64,000 nucleotides of DNA from Hallerella sp963656065 (GTDB lineage Bacteria; Fibrobacterota; Fibrobacteria; Fibrobacterales; Fibrobacteraceae): assembly GCA_963656065.1 (NCBI GenBank), contig CAVKGV010000004.1, positions 1 to 64,000 of the forward strand, written 5' to 3'. The notes under the pieces were generated by a model, which saw nothing but the letters and a program-made list of their open reading frames with translations, had not been told where the DNA came from and did no database searches. Numbering within the stretch: position 1 is the first letter of the stretch; the number at the start of each line of letters is the position of its first letter. This document shows, piece by piece, positions 1 to 8,903 of this stretch. Made by a program: the position numbers and the translations under genes.

Positions 1-178
1 AACCGGAATGGCGCACTTGTCGCACCAGAGAATTGTCCCGAGAAAAGGACCGTTTTATTGGAACATTTTTATATATATTTGTAAAAAAGCAATACGTGAA
101 AATGCCATCAAAAACGCAGAATTATCATCAGGAAAAGCAATCGACCGTGGACAGTTTAAACGGTCGTTTTTTTGAAAC
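1..178. other. Left edge of window: unresolved upstream sequence with short open frames
   Basis: Three short open stretches are visible: frame 1 is open from base 1 to a stop at 82-84, frame 2 has an ATG at 8 running to a TGA at 173-175, and an ATG at 102 opens a 35-residue frame ending at 209. The frame-2 stretch is in the same frame as the HNH gene that follows and is separated from it only by the TGA and one codon. None resembles a family I recognise. One may be the tail of an upstream gene lying outside the window. Confidence 0.3.
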
Positions 179-1183
179 ATGGCCTGGACGACAAAAAGCG
201 GTGAACTGAATTCTTGCCGGCTCTCGGATGCCGAATACTGGAGGCTCTTTAACCGCTTCTTTTCTAGTTCGAGCAACAAGACGACGACATACAAGTTTGC
301 GCTTTTAAAAGCGATTCTCGATAATCTTTTCAATAACGAAAGCGTGGCGGGAGGAGAGCGGATTCTCTATTCGGATATTTTCTCTAAGTTCGCGGAAAGC
401 TTCTGGAATCTGGTAATCAAGTATCGCCTCCGGCAGAAAGCGCTAAGTTCCGATGGCAAGACTTCCAAAATCGAACAGATATTTCACGAAGCAGTTCGCA
501 AGGAACCGGTTCTTGGGTGTATCGAGTTTGCCGCAATCGAAGAACGGACGCGTTTTGCCCTGGTCCAAAAGGTGCAGCAGGAATGTTGCCGCTACGTACT
601 CGGTGCGCTGTATGGCGACTTCTCGGGAAACCTTTACGCGTTCAATCTTTCTGGCGATTTCTTGGTCCTCGCTCCCGGAGCCTACGAATTTTTGCTCAAG
701 TACAAGATTGAAGTGGAAAAACTCAACTACTACCATTGGGCGCAGTTTCTCGAACGCATTAACGACGAATCCGTCCTTTTCGGGATTCTCGGAAAACTCG
801 AACTGTCGCTTCCGCAGCGCGAACCGCTTTCCGTCTTTCGAAAGGTCCTTTCCGTCGAATTTGAAGAAAACAATTGCTTTTACTGCGGACGCAAGCTTAC
901 TGGAATCGTGCATGTGGACCATTTTATTCCGTGGAGCTTTGTCAAGGAGGACAAGCTCTGGAATTTTGTGCTGTCATGCCCGAATTGCAACATCAAGAAA
1001 AGCAATATCCTGCCCGAGAAACGGTTGATTGAAAAAATCAACATCCGAAACAGGACGATTCTTACGCGTCCGGATGAATTTATCAACGCCCAGTTCAAGG
1101 GCTATACCGAAGATCTTGTCGAGAATCTTTGGCACTATGCCCTTTTTGCCGGGTTCCGCGTGATGGGCGAAGACCCGCGCTAA
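179..1183 (+). CDS. HNH endonuclease domain protein
   Basis: A 334-residue protein with a C-terminal HNH nuclease domain: a zinc-binding CFYC pair at residues 233-236, the catalytic region HVDHFIPW at about 245-252, and a second zinc pair CPNC at 267-270, followed by an asparagine-rich helix. The N-terminal 220 residues have no motif I can name. The start at 179 is forced, because an in-frame TGA lies at 173-175, but no Shine-Dalgarno is visible. HNH proteins of this layout are often nucleases of mobile or defence systems; that role is inference, since the upstream partner, if any, is outside the window. The last four bases overlap the convergent gene at 1180-5595. Confidence 0.8.
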   Translation: MAWTTKSGELNSCRLSDAEYWRLFNRFFSSSSNKTTTYKFALLKAILDNLFNNESVAGGERILYSDIFSKFAESFWNLVIKYRLRQKALSSDGKTSKIEQIFHEAVRKEPVLGCIEFAAIEERTRFALVQKVQQECCRYVLGALYGDFSGNLYAFNLSGDFLVLAPGAYEFLLKYKIEVEKLNYYHWAQFLERINDESVLFGILGKLELSLPQREPLSVFRKVLSVEFEENNCFYCGRKLTGIVHVDHFIPWSFVKEDKLWNFVLSCPNCNIKKSNILPEKRLIEKINIRNRTILTRPDEFINAQFKGYTEDLVENLWHYALFAGFRVMGEDPR

Positions 1184-4100
1184 CCTTCTACGTGGTGCGA
1201 CTTTTCGAGGTCGCGGGCGTTGATGATTAGCATCTGCAGACGGTTTTCGATGTTCGCGAAGCTCGTGTCCGGGTCGTAGTCGAGCGAGAGGACCTGGATA
1301 TGCGGGTATCGCGCTTTGACCGCCTTGGTGAGGCCGCGGCCCGAGATGTGGTTCGCGAGGCAGGCAAACGGTTGCACGATGATGAAACTGTTGATACCGT
1401 GGGGCGCGTTGTAGAGGATTTCTCCGGGAATCAGCCAGCCTTCGCCCGTGTTGTATGTCGGGTCGATGATGTCGCCCACGAGCTTGACCAGTTCATAGCA
1501 GTCGGCGTGATGCTCGTAAAGCTTGTAGCGCTTCGCGTGCTTCTGGACGGTCTTTACCGCATGGGTGTAAATCTTTGCGGTGACGCCTCCGACGAGCCAG
1601 TTCTCGAAAGGCTTTTCGATAAGTCCGCGCTTGATCTTTTCGCGCCGGACGACTTCATCGACACGGAAGAAGTCCGTCATGCCCGGCAGGTAAACTTCCA
1701 TGCCGTTGTCCATCAGGTAGTCTTCGATGTGGCCGTTTGCGCCCGGGTGGTAGTTCATCAGGATTTCGCCGAGGAGCGCGACGCGCGGCTTGCGGTAGCT
1801 CGAATCGACTTCTATCCGGTTGAACGCGTCGATTGCCTGGTCGAAAGTTTTCAGCGCTTCCTTCGGGTAGGGGATTCCCTTGGTCGAGATGACTGCGACC
1901 TTTTCCATGACGCGGGGGAGCCATTCGTCATAGACTTTCTGCGTGTCGCCCGCGTGAAGCTCGTAGGGGCGGCTTCTGCGGTAAACCGTCTCGATGGCGT
2001 CCATCATGGTGAGGCCCCAGAGCATGTGCAGACGGAAGTCCAGCGTAAGCTTGAATCCCGGGTGCATGTTCTTTGTGTCGAGACCGGTCGTGATGATGGG
2101 AACGTCCGAAAATCCCGCTTCGTCGAGAGCCTTTCGCGCAAGGACGGCATACTGGACCGCGCGGCAGTTTTCGCAGTTCTTCGAAAGCGTGACGGCGATT
2201 TTGTCGTGCGGGCATTCGGGGTGGTTCTTTAGCCACAGGAGGTTTTCGCCGATGTTCACCTGGGCGGGGAAGCAGATGTCGTTGTGGACGAACTTCTTGC
2301 CGAGCGCGAACGCTTCCGGGCCGCCCATCGGGAGCAGCTCGACCTTGTAGCCGAGATGCTTGAAGTAGGCTGTGGCGAGAACGCTGAATCCGCGGGAGAG
2401 GTTCGGGACGAGGATTGTTCGCATCTCCTTGTCCTTTTCCTCGAACTTGACGGGGAAAAGCGGGCCTTCCGTCTTGGGCGGGAACGAAATCTTTCTCCGT
2501 GCGCGGACGGTTTCGATGAAGCTTTTGACGCGGATGCCGACCGGGCCTTGGGCGTCGCCTTCGTCGAGCTTCAGCATCAGAAGTTCCTTCATGGAGACTT
2601 CGTGCAGCATCCGGTTCATTTCGTCGGTGAGAACCGAGTCGTGTCCGCAGCCAAAGCTGACGATTTGCACGAGTTCGAGCGCGGGATCCTTGGCGGCGAG
2701 CATTGTCGCCCCGAGCATCCGCATGTGGAACGTGTTCTTGACTTCCATCCGGGTATGCTTATCGACGTCCTGGTCGAAGACTCCGGGGAGCGATTCCGTC
2801 GTGAGGACGGGAATTCCCATCCGCGTGAAATGCTGCGCGATGTTGTGGTTGATGAGCGTGTCCGCGTGGTAGGGACGCCCGGCGAGGCATATCGCGAAGT
2901 CGCCTTTTTTCCGGACGTCTTCGAGAATCTTTCCGCCCTCTTCGGCGAGTGTCGCGCGGAATGTCGAAAGCGCCTTTTCGCCCTCGGTCACCGCCTTGTC
3001 GAGAATCTTTTTGGAAATTCCCCAGAGGTCGTGGAAATAGTTTATCGTCTGCTTGCGGCGCAGATCCGTGTCCGTCCAGTGGAACGTGGGCTGGATCATC
3101 GGAATCCCGTAGCGGCTTTCGGGATCGTCCGTGTTGCGGCAGACGTTGGGATAGCCCTGTACGACGGGGCATACGGCTGTCGATTTGAACTTCGAATGAT
3201 CGCTCGGCAGGGCGACCATCACCGGGAAGAAAATGCTGTTCACTTTCTTGTCGATAAGGTCGAGGACGTGGCCGTGGACGAGCTTTGCCGGGAAACAAAT
3301 CGTGTCGCTTGCGACGCTCTGGAGCCCGCGTTCAAAGAGCTTGTAGTCGCTCTGGCGGCTGACGACGACCGTGTAGCCGAGCGAGGTGAAGAACGCTTTC
3401 CAGTAGGGAAGGCTTGACCAGAATTCAAGCGCCCGCGGAATGCCGATGGTCTTTCCCGTCTGCGGGAGGAGCTGTTTCGGGGCGTAGTCCTTGACAAGCA
3501 GCTGGTTCGTGCGCTTGACCATGTCGGGCACGGCGAGCATCTTCTTGTTGATTTCCGCGATGAGCGCTTTCGTCTTCGGGTCGTTCGGGTCGGCGGTGAC
3601 CTCTCCGCGTTCGCAGCGGTTCCCGGTGACGTAGCTCGAACCGTCGCTGAACGTGACGATTGTGCGGGAGCAGTGGTTTGTGCAGTAGCCGCAGATCATG
3701 CCGGGCTTGTTGTCCCAGCTCAGGTTGCGGGCCGCTTCGAGACCGATGAATGTCGATCGGTAGTTCGGGTCTTCCTTCTTCTTGTTCTCCATGAACTTCT
3801 TCGTGAGAAGGGCAACGCCGATCGCTCCCATTTCGCCCGGGCGTTCCGGTCGGATGGGGACGATTCCCGTGAGCTGTTCGAAGGCGCGGAGGACCGCGTC
3901 GTTCTTGAACGTTCCGCCCTGGACCACGACGACTTTTCCGAGCGTTTCGAGGTTGCGGATGCGGATGACTTTCGTGAACACGTTCAGGATGATGGATCGG
4001 CAGATGCCCGCGATGATGTCTTCGGGCTGCTTGCCGTCGCGCTGCTCGGTGATTATCGAGCTGTTCATGAAGACCGTGCAGCGGCTCCCGAGTTCGGAGG

Positions 4101-5595
4101 GATTTTTCGCGTTGAAGGCGAGTTCCGCGATTTTTTCCATGGGGACGCCGAGCGACTTCGCATACGTTTCGATGAAAGAGCCGCATCCCGAGGAGCATGC
4201 CTCGTTGAGGATGATGCCCGTGACGACGCCGTCGTGGACGGAGATGGCCTTCATGTCCTGGCCGCCGATGTCGAGGATGAAGGAAACGTCCGGTCGGAGC
4301 TTTTGCGCCGCGTTCGCGTGGGCGACCGTTTCAACGGTGTGGTAGTCGGCGTGGACGGCCCGGGCGAAGAGCTGTTCGCCGTAACCGGTCGTTCCGACGC
4401 CTAGAATGTTGAGCTTGCAGCCATATTCCTCGTAGCGGTCCGCCAGATCGTTGAGCGCCTTTTTCAGGACGGCGAGAGGTTCGCCTTCGTTTCCGGAATA
4501 GAAACCGTCGATAATCTTTTCGTTTTCGTCGAGCAGGACGAACTTGGTCGTCGTCGAACCCGCATCGATACCGAGATACGCGTTGATGGTAGAGCCTGAA
4601 GGAGGCTGGGGATAGTTCGGGCTTGCGAGCGGATGCGCCTTCTTGAAGAGCTCGTATTCCGCTTCGCTCTTGAAGAACGGTTCGGAATGGTCCTTGCGCT
4701 CGGCGAGGCGGATCTCGTTGAAGTGCTTGAGCATTTCGAGCGAACCTTCCCGCCTGTAGCCGCATTCCTTGTCCGCGAACATGCTGCCGACGGAAAGCGC
4801 TGCCCCGTAGGCGACGAGGACTTCGGAATGTTCCGGGCGGATGGCCTGTTCGTCGGAGATGCCGAGGCGTTCCTTGAAAGCGCGGACGAGTGTCGCGTTG
4901 AACGTGAGCGGTCCGCCTTCAAAGATGACGGGCGGCTTGATTTCCATGCCCTGGGCGAGGCCGCCGATTGTCTGCTTTGCAATCGCGTGGAAACTCGAAA
5001 GGGCGATGTCCTCCTTGGCGACGCCGCTGTTGAGCATCGGCTGGATGTCCGTCTTGGCGAAGACGCCGCAGCGTCCCGAAATCTCGTAAACCTTCGTGCC
5101 GCGGGCGGCGAACGATTCGAACTGTTCCGTCTTGATGCGGAGAAGTCCCGCTACCTGGTCGATGAACGCTCCGGTTCCGCCGGCGCACACGCCGTTCATG
5201 CGCATGTCGCTTGCGATGAGCTTCCCTGTGCCCTTGTCTTTTTCGAAAAAGACGACTTTAGCATCCTGACCGCCAAGTTCAATGGCGACCCGGGCTTCGG
5301 GGTGGGTCGCTCTCACGGCTAGGGCGTTGGCGACGACTTCCTGGACGAAGAACGCGTGTGTCGCATCGGCGAAGGGCTGCGCCCCGGAACCGCAAAATGC
5401 CACCCGGAAATTTTTGTCGGGGAACATTCCGTGGGCGGTCGAAAGGACTTCATAGACTTTCTTCGCCTGCATCGCATTGTGGCGCTCGTAGGTAAAATGG
5501 AGAAGCTTTTCGGTTGCCGGATCGACGACGGCGATTTTCACGGTAGTCGAACCGACATCGACACCAATCCACAGGTCATTATTCTGAATGCTCAT
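1180..5595 (-). CDS. Giant acyl-CoA dehydratase activase-related protein (two BcrAD/BadFG ATPase domains plus HgdB-like region)
   Basis: A 1471-residue protein. Residues 8-270 and 339-600 are two ASKHA-fold ATPase domains of the BadF/BadG/BcrA/BcrD family: phosphate loops GVDVGSTT and GIDAGSTT, ELGGQDAK and DIGGQDMK motifs, and cysteines that in known activases ligate a bridging 4Fe-4S cluster (C137 and C176; C467/C471 and C506). A cysteine cluster GYCTNHC lies near residue 640. The remaining 800 residues resemble DUF2229 and the HgdB-type dehydratase subunit. Known activases use ATP to push one electron into 2-hydroxyacyl-CoA dehydratases; the substrate of these giant fusions is unknown. No dehydratase gene is adjacent. 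The start ATG has a GGGG stretch upstream and a TAAATT -10-like element at nine bases. Confidence 0.9.
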   Translation of the reverse strand: MSIQNNDLWIGVDVGSTTVKIAVVDPATEKLLHFTYERHNAMQAKKVYEVLSTAHGMFPDKNFRVAFCGSGAQPFADATHAFFVQEVVANALAVRATHPEARVAIELGGQDAKVVFFEKDKGTGKLIASDMRMNGVCAGGTGAFIDQVAGLLRIKTEQFESFAARGTKVYEISGRCGVFAKTDIQPMLNSGVAKEDIALSSFHAIAKQTIGGLAQGMEIKPPVIFEGGPLTFNATLVRAFKERLGISDEQAIRPEHSEVLVAYGAALSVGSMFADKECGYRREGSLEMLKHFNEIRLAERKDHSEPFFKSEAEYELFKKAHPLASPNYPQPPSGSTINAYLGIDAGSTTTKFVLLDENEKIIDGFYSGNEGEPLAVLKKALNDLADRYEEYGCKLNILGVGTTGYGEQLFARAVHADYHTVETVAHANAAQKLRPDVSFILDIGGQDMKAISVHDGVVTGIILNEACSSGCGSFIETYAKSLGVPMEKIAELAFNAKNPSELGSRCTVFMNSSIITEQRDGKQPEDIIAGICRSIILNVFTKVIRIRNLETLGKVVVVQGGTFKNDAVLRAFEQLTGIVPIRPERPGEMGAIGVALLTKKFMENKKKEDPNYRSTFIGLEAARNLSWDNKPGMICGYCTNHCSRTIVTFSDGSSYVTGNRCERGEVTADPNDPKTKALIAEINKKMLAVPDMVKRTNQLLVKDYAPKQLLPQTGKTIGIPRALEFWSSLPYWKAFFTSLGYTVVVSRQSDYKLFERGLQSVASDTICFPAKLVHGHVLDLIDKKVNSIFFPVMVALPSDHSKFKSTAVCPVVQGYPNVCRNTDDPESRYGIPMIQPTFHWTDTDLRRKQTINYFHDLWGISKKILDKAVTEGEKALSTFRATLAEEGGKILEDVRKKGDFAICLAGRPYHADTLINHNIAQHFTRMGIPVLTTESLPGVFDQDVDKHTRMEVKNTFHMRMLGATMLAAKDPALELVQIVSFGCGHDSVLTDEMNRMLHEVSMKELLMLKLDEGDAQGPVGIRVKSFIETVRARRKISFPPKTEGPLFPVKFEEKDKEMRTILVPNLSRGFSVLATAYFKHLGYKVELLPMGGPEAFALGKKFVHNDICFPAQVNIGENLLWLKNHPECPHDKIAVTLSKNCENCRAVQYAVLARKALDEAGFSDVPIITTGLDTKNMHPGFKLTLDFRLHMLWGLTMMDAIETVYRRSRPYELHAGDTQKVYDEWLPRVMEKVAVISTKGIPYPKEALKTFDQAIDAFNRIEVDSSYRKPRVALLGEILMNYHPGANGHIEDYLMDNGMEVYLPGMTDFFRVDEVVRREKIKRGLIEKPFENWLVGGVTAKIYTHAVKTVQKHAKRYKLYEHHADCYELVKLVGDIIDPTYNTGEGWLIPGEILYNAPHGINSFIIVQPFACLANHISGRGLTKAVKARYPHIQVLSLDYDPDTSFANIENRLQMLIINARDLEKSHHVEG

Positions 5596-5643
5596 AGTGC
5601 CCCAAATTTAGAAAAATCGGATATTTTCAAGGTAGCCTGCTGC

Positions 5644-5649
5644 TATATT
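5644..5649 (+). promoter_or_regulatory. Putative -10 element TATATT for a leaderless transcript
   Basis: TATATT lies exactly six bases before the ATG at 5656. With usual -10 to +1 spacing, transcription would begin at or next to the start codon. No Shine-Dalgarno precedes the gene. Confidence 0.45.
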
Positions 5650-5655
5650 TGAATC

Positions 5656-6183
5656 ATGCACCACTTGATAATCCCGGGCCTCAACAATTCGGGCCCGAAA
5701 CATTGGCAGAGTTTTTGGGAAAAAAGCCTCCCGGATACGGACCGCGTCGTCCAGGAAAACTGGGAACATCCGGAAAAGAATGACTGGGTGGAAAGGCTTT
5801 CCGGGTATATCGCCGGATTGAAGGCGGACACGGTTCTCGTCGCGCACAGCCTGGGTTCGGTGACCGCGGTCGAATGGCTTCTCCGAGAAAAAAATCCTTT
5901 CGTCCGCGGGGCTTTCCTGGTCGCTCCGGCGGATGCGGATTCGGTGAAAATCATCCGCGACTTCGCCCCGGTTCCGCTGAAACCGCTTCCCGTCCCGTCG
6001 GTGGTCGTCGCTAGCGAAAACGATCCTTACGTTTCGATGGAACGCGCACGCCTGTTTGCAGCGTCATGGGGCTCGAGCCTTGAAAATGTCGGCGCTCTCG
6101 GACATATCAACGCGCAGACGGATCTGGGCGAATGGCCCGCGGGTCGGAAGCTTCTCGAAAAGTTCGAACGGTCGCTGGGATAA
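5656..6183 (+). CDS. RBBP9/YdeN-family alpha/beta hydrolase
   Basis: A 175-residue cytoplasmic serine hydrolase. The nucleophile elbow is AHSLGS with S65, the acid is probably D123 in ASENDPYV, and the base is H150 in ALGHIN; length and motif order match the RBBP9/YdeN family. Family members are small esterases of mostly unknown substrate. It is read divergently from the giant activase, with 60 bases between starts that hold both promoters. It has no Shine-Dalgarno and appears leaderless. It stands alone before the MarR unit. Confidence 0.85.
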   Translation: MHHLIIPGLNNSGPKHWQSFWEKSLPDTDRVVQENWEHPEKNDWVERLSGYIAGLKADTVLVAHSLGSVTAVEWLLREKNPFVRGAFLVAPADADSVKIIRDFAPVPLKPLPVPSVVVASENDPYVSMERARLFAASWGSSLENVGALGHINAQTDLGEWPAGRKLLEKFERSLG

Positions 6184-6237
6184 AAACCTGAATTATCCGC
6201 CTCGGGAGCAGCCAAAGGCCGGATGATATGCCAAGGC

Positions 6238-6287
6238 TTGACAACTTTATTTAGTTAATCTAATATAACTATATTGGCTTAACTAAA
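6238..6287 (+). promoter_or_regulatory. MarR-unit promoter with palindromic operator
   Basis: A near-ideal promoter: TTGACA at 6238-6243, a 17-base spacer, and TAATAT at 6261-6266. A perfect 9-base inverted repeat, TTTAGTTAA at 6250-6258 and TTAACTAAA at 6279-6287, brackets the -10. One half lies in the spacer and the other covers the start of the transcript. This is the placement expected for autorepression by the MarR protein encoded 14 bases downstream. Confidence 0.75.
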
Positions 6288-6300
6288 GGAGATGTGTGCC

Positions 6301-6744
6301 ATGGAACTGCGAAAAGCGCTGGATTCGTTCTATTATAGTACGGCTTTGTGCGATTTGCGCTTGATGAACAAGCGGTTTGTCGATGAAACGATTACCTACA
6401 ACAGCCTGTTGTATTTGGAACTGATTTTTACGATGGGGGGGAAGGCTACGGTATCTCGGCTCGCGGAAATGCTTCATGTTTCAAAACCGGGAGTGACGTT
6501 GAAAATCAACGAATTGATTCGCCAGGGGCTTGTCGCCAAGACGCCCGATCCGGCGGACAAAAGGAAGAATTACCTTTCGGTCAATGAAAATGCGATTCCG
6601 AGTTATAAGGTTTATCGTCGCCAGGATAATGAAGCCATCCGCAGAATTACGGACCGCTATACCCCGGAAGAAATCCATAAATTCTGTGAAATGCTAGATA
6701 TCATTTCGGAAATAAACTATGAGGAAATTCAAGGCGGGGCGTAA
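6301..6744 (+). CDS. MarR-family transcriptional regulator
   Basis: A 147-residue winged-helix regulator. The helix-turn-helix is around residues 45-70 (VSRLAEMLHVSKPGVTLKI), followed by the wing with the family-typical DPADKRK segment. AAGGAG at 6286-6291 is nine bases before the ATG at 6301; the ATG at 6292 would touch it and is unlikely. MarR proteins are dimeric repressors that usually respond to small phenolic or toxic ligands and control an adjacent exporter. Here the next gene, five bases downstream, is a MATE exporter, and a palindrome sits on the shared promoter, so the gene probably represses its own operon. Confidence 0.9.
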   Translation: MELRKALDSFYYSTALCDLRLMNKRFVDETITYNSLLYLELIFTMGGKATVSRLAEMLHVSKPGVTLKINELIRQGLVAKTPDPADKRKNYLSVNENAIPSYKVYRRQDNEAIRRITDRYTPEEIHKFCEMLDIISEINYEEIQGGA

Positions 6745-6749
6745 GAGAA

Positions 6750-8101
6750 ATGGACAATGCGTTTCTTGATGGCCCTATTCTGCCATCCCTGTTGAAATTT
6801 TCGCTTCCTGTTTTGCTTGCGCTTGTTTTACAGGCGTTATACGGAGCGGTTGATTTATGGGCGGTCGGAAAATTTGCTACGACGGCGGATATATCCGCTG
6901 TCGCAACGGGCAGCCAGACGATGCAGATCATTACGGGTTTCGTGACGGGACTCTCGATGGGAACTACGATTCTGCTCGGACAGAGAATCGGGCAGAAAGA
7001 CGCCGAAGGAGCGGCGGATACGGTCGGTACAAGCGTTAAAGTGTTTGGAATCCTAGGCTTCGTGTTGAACATCGTAATGGTGCTTGCCGCAAAACCTATC
7101 GCTTTGGTGATGAATGCGCCTGCCGAAGCGTTTATGCCGACTGTCCGCTACATCCAGATTTGCGGAGGCGGCATCCTTTGCGTTGTTGCTTATAATTTGC
7201 TCAGCGCCGTTTTCCGGGGAATGGGCGATTCTCGTTCCCCGTTGATTTTCGTCTCTATCGCTTGTATGGTAAATGTCGTGGGGGATATAACGCTGATAGA
7301 TGTTTTTGAAATGGGGGCGGAGGGAGCGGCGATTGCGACTGTGGTGGCGCAGGCAATCAGCGTTGCGCTTTCCCTCGTTCTGATAAGAAAAAAGGGCCTG
7401 CCTTTTCCGTTTTCCAAAAAGCACCTTTCCGCCGACAGGCGGACAGCCGTCCGCGTCGTCAAAATGGGAATGCCTATTGCGCTGCAGGATATGTGCAACG
7501 AGGTATCGTATCTTATCATAATCGGACTTGTCAATGCGCTTGGTGTCAACGCATCTGCGGGCGTTGGAGTCGCGGAAAAGCTTGTCATCTTTATTTTGCT
7601 GATTCCTATGGCCTATATGCAGTCTATTTCCGCTTTTGTGGCGCAGAATGAAGGCGCCGGACAGTATGGCGTGCCAGAAAGGCGATGCTAACAGGAATGG
7701 GAACGGCGATACTTCTTGGCTGCATTATGTCGTATGTGTCTTATTTTCATGGTGACATGCTGTCCATGATTTTTATAAAGGATTCCGCTGCGGCGGAGGC
7801 GTCGGCGGTAATTGCGGATTCGGCGGAATTCTTGCGCGCGACATCGATTGAATGTTTTGTCCTGTCGATTGCATATTGCCTGACCGGATATTTTAATGGC
7901 AGGGGACAGACGACTTTTGTCATGTTCCAGGGACTTTGCGCGATATTTCTGGTGAAAATTCCCTATGCGTGGATGGCGAGTATGCAGGAAAATCCCCGGC
8001 TTTTCCAGATAGGGCTTTCAACGGCTTTTGCCGCATTGTTTACATTGGTCGTATGTCTGGCGTATTTCTTTTATCAAGGCGGAAAATCATCCCGGCAATA
8101 A
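6750..8101 (+). pseudogene. MATE-family multidrug exporter, split by a single-base frameshift
   Basis: Two adjacent frames together encode a complete MATE transporter of about 450 residues. Residues 1-308 are read from 6750. The frame is then lost near 7668-7671 and ends at 7691, while the remainder continues in another frame to 8101. Adding one base in GGCGTG would restore Y-G-R-A-R-K-A-M-L-T-G, which is the usual sequence after the conserved AQNEGAG. MATE proteins export cationic drugs in exchange for Na+ or H+. As read, the product would lack about the last third of its membrane helices. It is either a recent natural loss or an assembly error. It belongs to the MarR operon. Confidence 0.85.
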
Positions 8102-8177
8102 AAGCGTTGCCAAATTCGACGAGGCTATTATCGAAAGGCAAATTGATCTACCTTTGAAATCCAAAAGGAGAAAAAAA

Positions 8178-8765
8178 ATGACAGAAAAAGAAAAAATGCT
8201 GAAGCAAATGCTGTACGACGCCAATTACGACGAAGATTTGATGCAGGAAAGAATCCGGGCAAAAGATCTTTGCTATGAATTCAACCAGCTGCGTCCTTCC
8301 GACTCGGACGGTCAGAAGAAAATCCTCAAGCGGCTTCTGGGGAAAACCGGCGAACGTTTCTGCGTCACCGCTCCGTTCTGGTGCGACTACGGCTACAACA
8401 TCGAGCTGGGCGAAAATTTCTATTCAAACCACAACCTCGTTATCCTGGATTGCGGAAAGGTGAAATTCGGCGACAACGTGTTTGTCGCTCCGAACTGCGG
8501 ATTTCACACGGCAGGTCATCCGATTGATTTTGAACGGCGGAACCGGGGACTTGAATACGCCTACCCGATTACCGTGGGCGACAATGTTTGGATTGGCGCC
8601 GGAGTCCAGGTCATGCCGGGGGTTACAATCGGAAGTAATGTCGTTATCGGCGGCGGAAGCGTTGTCGTCAAGGATATTCCGAGCAATTCCGTTGCCGTCG
8701 GAAATCCGTGCAAAGTCATCCGGGCCATCACGGAAGAAGACAAAAAGAAATGCTGGGACAGATAA
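8178..8765 (+). CDS. Maltose/galactoside O-acetyltransferase family protein
   Basis: A 195-residue acetyl-CoA-dependent sugar O-acetyltransferase. The N-terminal MTEKEKMLKQMLYDANYDE block is typical of the Maa/LacA subfamily. It is followed by left-handed beta-helix hexapeptide repeats (IELGENF, VKFGDNV, ITVGDNVWIGAGVQVMPG, VTIGSNVVIGGGSVV) and the catalytic histidine in NCGFHTAGHP. The start is fixed by AAAAGGAG at 8163-8170, seven bases before the ATG at 8178; a longer frame from 8028 overlaps the MATE gene and is rejected. Probably the last gene of the MarR-MATE unit, so acetylation of a toxic sugar or aminoglycoside-like ligand is a guess from context only. Confidence 0.9.
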   Translation: MTEKEKMLKQMLYDANYDEDLMQERIRAKDLCYEFNQLRPSDSDGQKKILKRLLGKTGERFCVTAPFWCDYGYNIELGENFYSNHNLVILDCGKVKFGDNVFVAPNCGFHTAGHPIDFERRNRGLEYAYPITVGDNVWIGAGVQVMPGVTIGSNVVIGGGSVVVKDIPSNSVAVGNPCKVIRAITEEDKKKCWDR

Positions 8766-8854
8766 ATTTTGCGATTGCGTTGGGAGCAAATTCCAGACAA
8801 ACTTCTGCTTTTTTTTTCAAAGCCACTTTCTTGACAAAAGGGCGATAAAGAAAA

Positions 8855-8877
8855 ATTCCCGCATCAAGTGCGGGAAT
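8855..8877 (-). terminator. Intrinsic terminator of the alanine symporter gene
   Basis: A perfect nine-base stem, ATTCCCGCA and TGCGGGAAT, with a five-base loop. On the minus strand it is followed by TTTTTC. It lies 27 bases beyond the stop of the gene ending at 8904. Confidence 0.75.
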
Positions 8878-8903
8878 GACGTCGTAGCTTATGGGGATGA
8901 CTT

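Noticed and set aside
1300..3417. Long plus-strand frames opposite the activase gene (310 and 377 codons)
   Set aside because: They are antisense shadows. The minus-strand protein carries coherent ATPase motifs and Fe-S cysteines; the plus frames are Arg/Asp/Val-rich with no domain or ribosome site.
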